From Hippasteria phrygiana (Eukaryota > Echinodermata > Asteroidea > Valvatida > Goniasteridae): a DNA stretch of 64,000 nt. Below the pieces are notes generated by a model. The model searched no databases. It was not told the origin of the DNA and saw nothing but the letters and a program-made list of their open reading frames with translations. Position 1 is the stretch's first letter. Each line of letters opens with the position of its first letter. Position numbers and translations under genes: made by a program. The stretch spans positions 1,488,001-1,552,000 of the forward strand of contig JAZGUH010000529.1 in NCBI GenBank assembly GCA_037893225.1. Reading direction: 5' to 3'. Positions 53,072 through 62,487 of this stretch are shown here, one piece after another.

Positions 53072-55642
53072 GATGTATACTTGAATAGCTTGACGAATGA
53101 TGACAATGTTGCAGTGCATGATATCATGAGGCAATTGTGTGTGAAATTTGATGAGAAGCAGATGGCAGAAGTTGTTGACAGCACAGGTTTTCGGGAGGTG
53201 GTAACATCCTTCACTGCGTTCATCGTAAAGATGAGTAACGAAAGTCCAACATTTGCCTTCTGGTCAAGCTACATTGAGATGGTTGAGAATGTTCTTCTGC
53301 TCACTAGGGCTACAAGAACAGGTGATTGGAAGCTTCACCTTTCAGCAGTGAGAAGGATTCTACCTTGGATGTTTGCCTACGATAGGCCCAACTACTCCAG
53401 ATACCTGTCTGCATACTACATTGAAATGCGTGATCTGCCCGAAACACACCCCTCAGCACATTCTGCATTAGGCAATGGGGAATTTGCTGTGCAGCGTCAA
53501 GACGGATATGGGTTTGTCCAAGTAGAATGTGACCTGTGCATAGAGCAAACATGCAACAGGGATGCCAAAACAAAAGGCGGAATAATTGGCTTCACCATGA
53601 AACATGGTGCAGTACTTCGTTGGTTGCTCACACAGCATGAATGTTCAGCAATCACAAACAGCTGCAAGGCAATGGCTGGGAAAGAAAATAAACCAAGACC
53701 AAGGAAAGACCTAGACAATTCTAGAATTAGCAAAGATGAAAGGGATGTCAAAGCTGTCATCAACACAATACAGAGCATGGTTAACCCATTTGAGACTGAA
53801 GGTAATGACCTTATTCACCTGTCATCAGGTATCGTAGCCACAAAAAAGGTGAAAGAAGACTTACTGCAAGCCCATGAAATTGGCACCAAGAGCTTCACTT
53901 CATTTTGTAAGGAACGAGTTAAAGGAGAGAATGACACCTTCTTCGATCCAATAAAACGCAAAAAGCTTGCTACGTTTGAGATGTCCAGAAAGACAACAAC
54001 CACTAAAACGAAGGGCAAGACGATCACCTTGAAAACTGATAGAAACCTTCTTGCAAGATTAGTTTTCATAGCAAAGGTTCACAAAGTTGACATACGCCAA
54101 CTGATGACCTACTGCCTTGGTCCACTACCATTGACATTGGCTACAGAACAAGGAACCTTGGTGAAAACAAAGAAGGCATCAATCATGCATCATCTAGAGA
54201 AATCTGTTGAAACCACAGTAATGGTGGAAGATATTACAAGGGGAAGTGTGTGGATTATAGATGGCATGGCCATGCTGCAACAACTGCATACATCATCTGC
54301 ACCAGCAACGTTCCATCTTTTGGCAGAATTTCTACTGGAGAAGCTAGTGAAGTTAGCAGTGCAGCAGAGCTCCAGAGAGATCCATTTTGTTACCGACACC
54401 TATCCGGCTTTGAGCATTAAAAATACAGAGAGGCGACGCCGAGCGGTAGCTGGTGTTGAAGTCATCAGGATCCAACCAAACAATACCAACCAGAAGCGAC
54501 CTATCCAATGGAAAAAGTACCTCAGTGCCAGTGAAAACAAGGAAGCATTTGTCGAGTATCTATTTCATGTTTGGCAAAGGTGCTCACCAAATGTCTACAA
54601 GAAGGTCCAGGTATTCATTTCACATCGAGAAGAATGTCATGCACTTAGAGTTGACAATGATAAAGTAGTGGCAGAAATAATTCCAGAACTGCGTTGCAAT
54701 CATGAAGAAGCAGACACAAAAATCCTCTTGCATGCAAACTATGCACAGAAAGGTCTCGGAGTAGATCAGTCAGCACAACCCTTGCTTCCACCACCAGCAG
54801 TGGTAATTAAATGCCAAGACACAGATGTCCTGATAATTTGCCTTGGCTGTGTGCAGAAGTTTACTTCACCTCTCCTATTTCACACTGGTCGAGGTGATAA
54901 GGTTCGAACACTGGATGTCAAATCTCTGTGTAATCAGCTGGGGTCTGATGTGTCATCTGCAATTGTTGGATTTCATCCATTCACTGGATGTGATTCAGTG
55001 AGTGCCTTCAGTGGAAAGGGGAAAATCAAATCATACAAGGAGATGCTTAAGCAAGGACAGTGCATGCAAACTTTTCAAGAGCTTGTTGTGTCATTCCCCC
55101 CCCCCCCCCCCCCCCCATCTGCTGATCTGATATCAAGGTTAGAGCAGTTTGTTTGCCATATGTATGGAGATAAGATTGCAACAGACGTCAATGATGTCAG
55201 ATACAACAAATTTCGACTTGGTACACATGCTGAAGAATCTCTTCCACCAAACAAAGACTCCCTCCTCAAGCACATCATGCGGGCTAATTACCAAGCAGGC
55301 ATATTTCGCCGTTGTCTGCAACAGCTTCCAGAAATTCCTTCTCCTAGTGAATCAGGATGGAAGGTGAAAGACATTGAGGGAATGCGTACCCTTAAAGTCG
55401 ATTGGTGTAGTCTTCCACCAGCTCCAGATGACATTCTAGAACTAGTAAACTGCAGTTGCAAGAAAGGAAAATGTAAGCTGAAACCAAACGCAGTCATTCG
55501 AACAGTCTCTGAAGCTACCTGTTGTAGTGAGCTTGGCATGCGATGTACCGAACTCTGTAAATGCACTAGGTGTGAGAACATTCTAGACGAAGCTGTCCCA
55601 GAAGATGATGGCAGAGAGTCTGATGAGGAGGACCAAGATTAA
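53072..55642 (+). CDS. FEN1/XPG-like nuclease domain and CXC tail
   Basis: The open frame runs from after the TAG (53072) to TAA (55640-55642); numbering here counts from codon 53081. XPG-N-like: IIDGMAML (Asp ~393) and FVTDTYPALSIKNTERRRR (Asp ~438, Lys, Arg). XPG-I-like: NHEEADTKILLH (~540) and CQDTDVLII (~580-582). FTGCDSVSAFSGKGKIKSYK (Asp ~638) resembles the GCDY...GIG block. All acidic positions expected for a FEN1/XPG PIN-like active site appear to be kept. Residues ~790-832 have CSCKKGKCKLKP and a dense Cys array like tesmin/TSO1 CXC DNA-binding domains. A 21-base C run (55096-55116) encodes seven prolines between the domains. Assignment by motif reading only. Confidence 0.6.
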   Translation, partial: DVYLNSLTNDDNVAVHDIMRQLCVKFDEKQMAEVVDSTGFREVVTSFTAFIVKMSNESPTFAFWSSYIEMVENVLLLTRATRTGDWKLHLSAVRRILPWMFAYDRPNYSRYLSAYYIEMRDLPETHPSAHSALGNGEFAVQRQDGYGFVQVECDLCIEQTCNRDAKTKGGIIGFTMKHGAVLRWLLTQHECSAITNSCKAMAGKENKPRPRKDLDNSRISKDERDVKAVINTIQSMVNPFETEGNDLIHLSSGIVATKKVKEDLLQAHEIGTKSFTSFCKERVKGENDTFFDPIKRKKLATFEMSRKTTTTKTKGKTITLKTDRNLLARLVFIAKVHKVDIRQLMTYCLGPLPLTLATEQGTLVKTKKASIMHHLEKSVETTVMVEDITRGSVWIIDGMAMLQQLHTSSAPATFHLLAEFLLEKLVKLAVQQSSREIHFVTDTYPALSIKNTERRRRAVAGVEVIRIQPNNTNQKRPIQWKKYLSASENKEAFVEYLFHVWQRCSPNVYKKVQVFISHREECHALRVDNDKVVAEIIPELRCNHEEADTKILLHANYAQKGLGVDQSAQPLLPPPAVVIKCQDTDVLIICLGCVQKFTSPLLFHTGRGDKVRTLDVKSLCNQLGSDVSSAIVGFHPFTGCDSVSAFSGKGKIKSYKEMLKQGQCMQTFQELVVSFPPPPPPPSADLISRLEQFVCHMYGDKIATDVNDVRYNKFRLGTHAEESLPPNKDSLLKHIMRANYQAGIFRRCLQQLPEIPSPSESGWKVKDIEGMRTLKVDWCSLPPAPDDILELVNCSCKKGKCKLKPNAVIRTVSEATCCSELGMRCTELCKCTRCENILDEAVPEDDGRESDEEDQD

Positions 55643-56613
55643 AGGTAACCCAAAATCAAGATTATGGATATTTAGATTCGTGAAAATATTGGTACATAGA
55701 GGAGAGTGGGGTTTCTATACCACTCGGGCAACTAAACCCTTTTCTTTATAGTTCCATTATCCTCCATTGATCCTGCAATGATCAAACATTTCATAAGCTA
55801 TGGTGTTTCTGAAACAGAGAATTGGCAGCTTAGTTTGGCCACCGTTTCTTAGCATTTCGGAAGCCCTTTCATTGTATCTCCCTTAAAACCCTAACCCTCC
55901 AGGGCATTTTTGCTGGAACCCTGCCAGACGCATCAGATTGCATACGTTGTCACATTGACTTGTGTGGAGAGTGCAGCAAAGTGGAGCTGTCGGCACATAT
56001 ATGCACTGTGTGCTGCGTCTAGCAGGGTTAGGGTAAGAAATAAATTATATACAGTACACCTTGTTATGATTTTTACTTCGGGTTTTATTTTGAAATAAAT
56101 GCCTAAAAACACATTTGGATACAGATGTTGATTTCAAGTAATCAGTAATAACATCAGTGAAATGAATATCCCACTCTTTAGCACCACACAAAAGGAGGGA
56201 AAAACTAAAATAAATAAAGGTCTGGTACAAAGTACCTGTACATGTATTTCTTGCTCTTAGTCTTAAACATGAGCATGTACAAAACATATGTCCATTACAC
56301 ACGCCAGTCCAACATTAAAATGTACATGTAGTTTTAAGGTATTAAATAACCAAAAAAGGTCTGAAACAGCTTGCAATTTGCATGTACACAATGAAACATG
56401 CACTATTCAATCTCGTTTTGAGGAAAGAACGTACATGTAAATGTATTTACTGGTTAGCACTCCCATCAGTTCAGTTTATTTTGTACATACGCTGCAGTTA
56501 CAATGTGGTTTAGGAGTATCAAATTATGAAGATATATATATGCTCTAAGAATATGCATTAATTGTGACGCATAGACAAACCTTTGTCATGTTTGTTTTAT
56601 AATACCGTACGCA
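55643..56613. other. 3' region of the inner element
   Basis: No gene. CCCTAACCC patches near 55888 and GGGTTAGGG near 56026 flank about 130 bp in inverted orientation. Confidence 0.45.
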
Positions 56614-57240
56614 CATGCTATATCATCCAACTACATGTTATAAAAGTGAGCATTGCTCATGTTTGGAGATATTAAAACTGATCAGAAACTTGGAATTGAT
56701 CAACAGTTTTAGGTTGTACCTCAGTGCAAGAAAATATATGTACCGTACAGAGATTTATATGCTATATTTACATGTTTATCATCAACTACACGGTATAAAA
56801 TAGTGAGCAGTGATCGTGTCTGGGGTTAGTAAAATTACTGATCAGAAACTCAATTTGGATTGATCTATCAGTTTTAGGTTCAATATCCCACCTCTTGGTG
56901 CAAGTAAAAGTACATATGTATGCTATATTTACATATCTTCAACTACACGTTATAAAATGGTGAGCCGTGCTCATGTCTGGGGATATTAAAATTACTCATC
57001 AGGAACTCATTTTGAATTGTGATCTATCAGTTTTAGGTTATCACACCTCTTGGTGCAAGTAAATGTATACCATACATATAATTCATATGCTATAATTACA
57101 TGTTTATCTTCAACTACACGTTTTAAATTGATGAGCAGTGCTCGTGTCTGGGGATATAAAAATTAGTTATCAGAAACTCATTTGGAATTGGTCTATCATG
57201 GTTTTAGGTAATCCCCTCTCTGTTGCACGAAAATGTAAAA
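56614..57240. repeat. Four tandem units of about 165 bp
   Basis: Each unit contains TGCTATATTTACATGT, CAACTACACGTTATAAAA, GAGCAGTGCTCGTGTCTGGG, TGATCAGAAACTC and ATCAGTTTTAGGTT. Sequence drift between units is 15-25% by eye. Confidence 0.8.
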
Positions 57241-57399
57241 TTGAGCACAATGAGAGCATATGCCCCATAACCTATGTGCCTTCAAACCCAGCTGAGTTTT
57301 CATACTAACACTATCATCTATACAGTCTTTGGCGAAATGTTCTGCACATATTTTCGACCATTTCAACAGCCAAAATCAGATATTGTATTGTCTACAAAG

Positions 57400-57512
57400 C
57401 GGACCCACTGTCGCCTTTGAGCTCCATTCAGCACTGGGAATCGCAGTAAGGTTAGGTCAGGGTTTTTGTCGCTGTTCCTTGTGCAACCCCCAACTACACA
57501 CGATCGAGGCAT
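57400..57512 (-). CDS. THAP-domain exon
   Basis: ATG at 57512-57510, then PRSCVVGGCTRNSDKNPDLT and LLRFPVLNGAQRRQWVRF. C-x4-GC, the Phe-Pro and the Trp are THAP (C2CH zinc finger) landmarks; the later Cys/His would lie in a following exon after a donor-like CTTT|GTAGAC. THAP domains bind DNA ends in P-element and Kolobok transposases. Its position near the right end and on the opposite strand suggests a second gene of the inner element. No further exon was recognised. Confidence 0.65.
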
Positions 57513-57792
57513 AATGATTATCTCAGAACCATGCTCATACTGAAATAATATCAACATTAGACAAAATAGACGGGAAAACGTGTACGTCAAGGGGTCACGT
57601 ACATACATTTAACATACATAATGAGCTTTCGCGAAACAGGATAAATGGTTCAGAATAGCTGACAACCCTTTTTTTTTTAATAAAAAAATTCCTCTCGTCT
57701 GCAAACTAATCTCCATCAGTTAAAAGAGTATTTAAACTGTCGGAAAAGTCCAAAAAGTCAAAACAAAAATTGCCGTTTTAGTTCCTCTTTAA

Positions 57793-59165
57793 GTTCGAAA
57801 CGTCAGGCCAGCTAATTTTTTGATTTGTATATTTCAGGTCCATTTAGTCAGTCAGCAATTTGCAACAGTTTAATTCATTTTCAATGAAATGAAAATATAC
57901 AGTGACGTCGCGATACGTACAGACGTACACGTACTTTTATGACACCTGGTCGCCGTGGACAAAGTTTTCGCTCTGGAACAATGGCAGAATCTGATGGCTC
58001 GTGGGAGGAGTATAGCGTAGATTCTGAAGATTTTCAGCTGCATAATACTTATCAACTGTAATACATTCGAGCTCTGAATACTCCAAAAGTAAGCTAGGAA
58101 GGCCGTGAATTCGGCAAAAATTGCCAAGAAAGTACGACCAGCTGACGACGAAAATGTTATAACACACACGTGGATGATATTAAGTCATTTTTTTTCAATG
58201 AATACAATTTTAATCGTACTTTACCAATTTGTATTCGGTCAGAAGAATAAGCTCTCAGAAAATGAAGCGGAAAATGAAGCGGAAAAATGCAACTTGGTTT
58301 TCTTTCCTCTTTAAATTACGATTTTGGTAGAATTTCTTGAATTCTGTTTGTATTTTTGCGGTTTTCGTGGATCAGAATGAACAACGGTACCGCGCTACAG
58401 CGGTGTCTGGCGGGACAAAATAAAGAGTTAAAGGTTGTATACACCATTTGCAAACATCAAACAACAAAACTACTGAATTATTATGAAATACCTTACTTGA
58501 CTGTTAGTGAATAACTAGTCTCAAGCATCTTGTGAAATCATAGCATCTGGTGTGCTGTGGTTTTCAAGAAAAGTGGAATTTTGTATCAATTTCCAAACAC
58601 TGTCCCCATATTATTATATTTAGTTAGTCCACATTTTATTTGCAATACTGTACACATCGGTGAATGGGTGCCAGCCAACTAGTCTGTTTTCCTAACATAA
58701 TATTTCTCCGGACGTCTATAAATTGATCCATTTCGTCTGAAGGAAGTCAAGGAACCAAACTACAAAAACAGCATTAAAATTCTGAGTTTTTCCATCAACT
58801 ATGAACACAGAACTTTAAAAATAGGTCAGCGTCACAATATTTACTATACATATGAACCCCTAACCCATCAATTTTCGAAAATTACAGCAAAAGCAAATGG
58901 TGTATACTACTTATAAGAAGAGAGAAAACATTTCGTTCCTGAGCATAATGCAATGGGCACTTTAAAATGCGCGCAACACAACAATAGATATACAATTTGA
59001 AAGACTAGATGGACAGCGCGTACAGACGCCATTGAATGTAAACAAATTTCCCCGTTCTCTCATGGACGTTCTATGCACTGTAGTGCGTGGGGCGAAGCGC
59101 ACCAAGAGTGAGAACGTCACTCAATAAATAAGTAATCGAATTGAGTGTATTAAAAACATGTATTA
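57793..59165. other. Right flank: Penelope tail, outer element end, dispersed repeat
   Basis: 57793-57880 is Penelope-type tail (GTCAGGCCAGCTAATTTTTTG), repeated at 59166. 57881-58310 completes the outer TTAA element. 58505-58915 is the paralogue of 20396-21620 without the mariner insertion, with the TA target near 58796. No host gene. Confidence 0.6.
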
Positions 59166-60834
59166 CGTCAGGCCAGCTAATTTTTTGATTTGTATATTTC
59201 AGGTCCATTCAGTCAGTCAGCAGTTTGCTACAGTTTAATTCATTTTTATGTTAATACCTTTCTGTTGCAATATCCCTTTGTGGTGATCCTCCTTTCTGAC
59301 TTGTATATCTTGTTTTGTCTTCTTGTTCAAGTGTTTCTATGTTGTAATAACCACATCATTTTATCCCTTCTATAGACATGAGCAGCACCATCTGTATTTT
59401 GTACTAACCACATTATTTTCTCCTTTTCCACAGGTATGAATAACACAGTTTGTACTTTTCAGCAGCTCAGAAAGGCTAGGGAGAAGGCCTTACGCTATTC
59501 TTACCATCTAGATAACTACAATTTGTTCTCCCTCTCTCGATTTATCCCTACAGGTTTGCAATTATCTCCCTCTCCCTGCTTGGGTACCCTCTCACCGCCT
59601 CTTCAAAGGAGATGGAACCAAATTCTACATGGTGCCTCTATTAAACTCATCAATATCCTCTCTCAACATTGTCAAACTACACTTCAGAACCTCCATCAGA
59701 ATATTGCCCACCTGGACTCGGAACTTAGATCCAGTTGTTCTGACACCAGATACAGTAATTTCCATGATGAGATTGATAGGAGCATATCTAACCTTGACTC
59801 TGTTTTGCTTAACAGGAGAAACAAGAAGATTGGTGGCTTGCTTGCCAAGCAACATCAACGCAGACAGAGACGCTTCAGACGTCCCAGGCCCTAGTCTACA
59901 CCACCACCCCCTTACTGTAGTTAACCTTACTTCCTCATCCATATCTGACGCTGAACATAAACTTCTTTCTAAGGGTCTCAATTTTTGTCCCCCCCCCCCC
60001 CCCCCCCACTGTGAACCAGGTAGAGCTCAGCCAAGATCTCACGGAATACTAACGTAGGATCCGTCTCCGAGAGTTTTTCCTTGATTCTGACCGATGTGAC
60101 CCAGAACCGTTCCGTGTCAAGGGTACCTGGGTACCCCCCAAGAATCGTGTACCAGCCCTCGAGACTTATGTTCAAGTTGTCAGTTCTCAAGTCACTAACT
60201 CTGATAACTTTGTCCACAGAACTCATGACAATCTCCCCAGAGAGGAGCGCTTGGCATTGAATTCCTTGCGCTCCCGTACTGATATCATCATCATCATCAA
60301 GCCGGCGGACAAAGGTTCAGCTGTGGTCATAATGGATCGTCATCAGTACATTGAAGAGGCCCACCGCCAGTTGAACAATCATACTAACTACATCTGCCTT
60401 GACTCTGACCCCACAGGTACATTCTCTCAAGAGATACAACAGGTGCTTAACGATAACAGATTTTATCTCCTTCCAAAGATTCACAAGGCTGGCAACCCCG
60501 GTAGGCCCATTGTCTCTGGTAATGGTTCACCCACAGAACGTATCTCCTTGTTTATTGACAGTTTTCTCAAACCCTTGGTTCCACAGATGCCATCATACAT
60601 CCAGGACACCCCAGAATTCCTGCGCAAGCTTGAAGGACTCAAGAACAAGATTCCCAGCACAGCCATCATTGAGACTTTTGACGTCTCATCCCTGTACACC
60701 ATGTACCAACATCCCCTACGAGGAAGGTATTCGTGCTTGTTCCTCGTCCCTGGCCAAGGCAGGCCCCACAACCTCACCCATCAGTGATATTGGCACCCTC
60801 TGAGACTTGTACTAACCAAGAACAATTTTCCTTC
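59166..60834 (+). mobile_element. Penelope-like retroelement, 5' half, frameshifted
   Basis: It starts with the tail/pLTR-like motif GTCAGGCCAGCTAATTTTTT, followed by an ORF region from 59436. Frames are mixed: 59436-59894 (N-terminal, Gln/Arg-rich), then NLTSSSISDAEHKLLSKGL in another frame to an 18-base C run at 59990, then about 60058-60710 with a TAA/TAG near 60053. Reverse transcriptase landmarks: SRTDIIIIIKPADKGSAVVI, FYLLPKIHKAGNPGRPIVSG, GSPTERISLFIDSFLKPLVP, ETFDVSSLYT. A small insertion near 60700 shifts the frame to TNIPYEEGIRACSSSLAKAG. The catalytic YxDD and GIY-YIG parts are absent (3' truncated). Confidence 0.75.
60251..60787 (+). pseudogene. Penelope-like reverse transcriptase fragment
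   Basis: It carries the fingers part of the polymerase (KPADKGSAVV, LLPKIHK, GRPIVSGNGSPTE) and ends before palm motif C. It would be the core of a polymerase that uses nicked chromosomal DNA as primer, but this copy is inactive. Confidence 0.75.
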
Positions 60835-61135
60835 CTAGTGTAGAGGGGGTTGTTCTGGGGGTACCGGGGTGCTGGGTGTGGTTTGAGGCTGTTTGGGGGG
60901 ACTCTTTCCAAGTAGTGGACTGGTCTTTTGCCTGGTTTTGGGGGAGCATGGTGAAGCTAGGGGCGGATCATTGTCGATGAAGTTATGCTGGAACAGTAGT
61001 GAGGTCCAAAGATTGGTGATGGGACAGGGGAGGACTCTGGCACACAGGTTCAAAGTGGGAGACGATGAATACTCTCCGCCTCTCTCTCCGTCTAGCGTTT
61101 ATTGTCCCTCCATATAGCCTAGCCTGCTAATCTCA
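60835..61135 (-). other. Unassigned Pro-rich ORF region
   Basis: A 72-codon minus ORF (60835-61053) is rich in Pro/Lys and abuts the truncation point of the Penelope element. It could be part of another transposon or chance. Confidence 0.3.
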
Positions 61136-61895
61136 CTGTGTGAGATTAAGCAGTGCGGTAAAAAAAAAACACAGAAAACATCCAATTAATATTTGTTGGT
61201 AAATAAAGTGTACATGATGAAGCAATAATAATCATAATTGCGCTCAATACATCTGGATTCTTCTTTGTTAAATATTAAGATTTCAAAACCAATAGTTCCT
61301 AACCCCAGGCGATGACAGACATGAAGGAGCAGGATCACACACACACTTGATGGCCAGTCACACACATACACAAACTTACCACCAGCACTCGCACACACAC
61401 CCGTCCTCCAATGCCCAGCAAAACCGTCAAGAAAAACATGATTAATCCAAAATTACAGAATGATAGTAAAACACTAACATTTTTTCCCTAAGGTCCCGTG
61501 ATAAATGCACCATATGTAGCGCTACTGGAGATATGGAGCAAAATAACACTGCCATAAAATTCATATATATCGTCCTAGTCAAAATAATGTTGAACGAATA
61601 CATTGTATCAACACCTATGTGAATCCATAGCAGTCCACGGCAACGTGCGTGCGCTATACCATCGCACATGCACATAATCTACGTGTACATGTACGTCAAT
61701 ACGCACGATGTCTCTTCACGTAACTTTCTTCATTTGCATCAACAACTTTAATGATTCACTAAAATGATATATAAACATAAGCGGATATAATACTGTTCAA
61801 CCGTGGACTGCGGGTCATCATTGAATTCCCTAAATTTGGCCCCAAAATACAGTGATAACATTTACGAACATACCTGTGTGAGATTAAGCAGTGCG
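61136..61895. repeat. Segment bounded by a 22-bp perfect direct repeat
   Basis: 61136-61157 and 61874-61895 are identical and begin CTGTGTGAGATTAAGCAG. The 716 bp between them are AT-rich without a recognised gene; an A-run follows the left copy. It could be an insertion with a long target duplication. Confidence 0.55.
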
Positions 61896-62448
61896 AGCCA
61901 CACAACGCGCCCCATTTCCAAGACAACGAATGTATGATACATAAATAAACGTACAGTTCATGCTAAGACAGAGAGAGAGAGAGGGGGGAGAGAGAGAGAG
62001 CAAAATTAATTAAGAACGACTAACATGCGAGGTTAACACACTCTACAACTCTTCCCCGCCTTGTGAGGCATCGTCCTCGATGACTCGGTCACTAAGCGGT
62101 TGGTTAATGCAACGGGTACAAGTAGAAAGTTAGGCTTAATGAGAATACATAAACTACCATCTCGTCAACAAGAATGGTAAACAAGTCAACAAGAGTAACA
62201 TACTGCGCCTTCCTAAGACACTACAATAACAAGGTACATTACTGCTGTAATGTGAATGGCCATAACATCAACCAACAACTACAACATTAATCTGTTGGGC
62301 GGTTTGTTACGTGTGGCCCTAACAGGGTAAGGCCACTACTGTCGCTTGTTACTACATCTGTCGTAGAAGGTTCCATCATGCTATCAACACCGATCACGCC
62401 CTTGTTGAGGCTGACATCCATTCCAACCTGGCTAGGGAATGAAGAAAC
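61896..62448. other. Probable 5' UTR region of the LINE
   Basis: It contains an AG-dinucleotide tract (61969-62000). The in-frame stop before the LINE ORF is at 62440-62442. The LINE 5' end was not identified. Confidence 0.4.
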
Positions 62449-62487
62449 ATGTACCATGTCACAATTGTCGTACATCTTTGCTTAGAG

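Larger units (their letters stand above)
49625..55642 (+). pseudogene. Large multi-domain transposon gene: whole locus
   Basis: Exon 1 is 49625-49973 (donor AAAAG|GTAAGA) and exon 2 is 51358-55642 (acceptor CATGCAG). The join is phase 1 and in frame. Domains in order: N-terminal Cys/His region, Cys-rich linker, RNase-H-like segment, FEN1/XPG-like nuclease, Cys-rich CXC tail. Defects: a frame change near 51600-51626, TAA at 51785 and TAG at 53069, where relatives usually have Trp (LQW). The rest of 51626-55642 stays in one frame for about 1,340 codons, so decay is recent. I recall similar uncharacterised proteins in many cnidarians, molluscs, fish and echinoderms, but they have no accepted function. 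Confidence 0.65.
48530..57788. mobile_element. Inner 9.26-kb element with TTAA target duplication (Kolobok-like)
   Basis: TTAA at 48526-48529 and 57789-57792. The ends AGAGAAACTAAAACGGCAAA at the left and AGAGGAACTAAAACGGCAAT at the right (inverted) agree over about 60 bp. The uninterrupted target exists at 20345-20400. It contains a long multi-domain gene (49625-55642, plus strand), a tandem repeat (56614-57240) and a minus-strand THAP exon (57512). TTAA targets plus a THAP domain point to the Kolobok superfamily; piggyBac also uses TTAA but lacks THAP. Membership is inferred. Confidence 0.75.
47747..58310. mobile_element. Outer TTAA-flanked element, interrupted by a related 9.26-kb element
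   Basis: TTAA at 47743-47746 and 58311-58314. The ends AGAGGAAAGAAAACCAA at the left and, inverted, at the right agree over about 60 bp, including CTGAGAGCTTAT. Without the inner element it is about 1.3 kb, with no clear transposase, so it was non-autonomous. Its first 250 bp also resemble the left end of the inner element, so both belong to one family. Confidence 0.75.

Noticed and set aside
57870..58169. Coding exon in the outer element's right end (plus ATGGCAGAATCTGATGG, or minus ORFs)
   Set aside because: Short frames on both strands with early stops; no recognisable domain.
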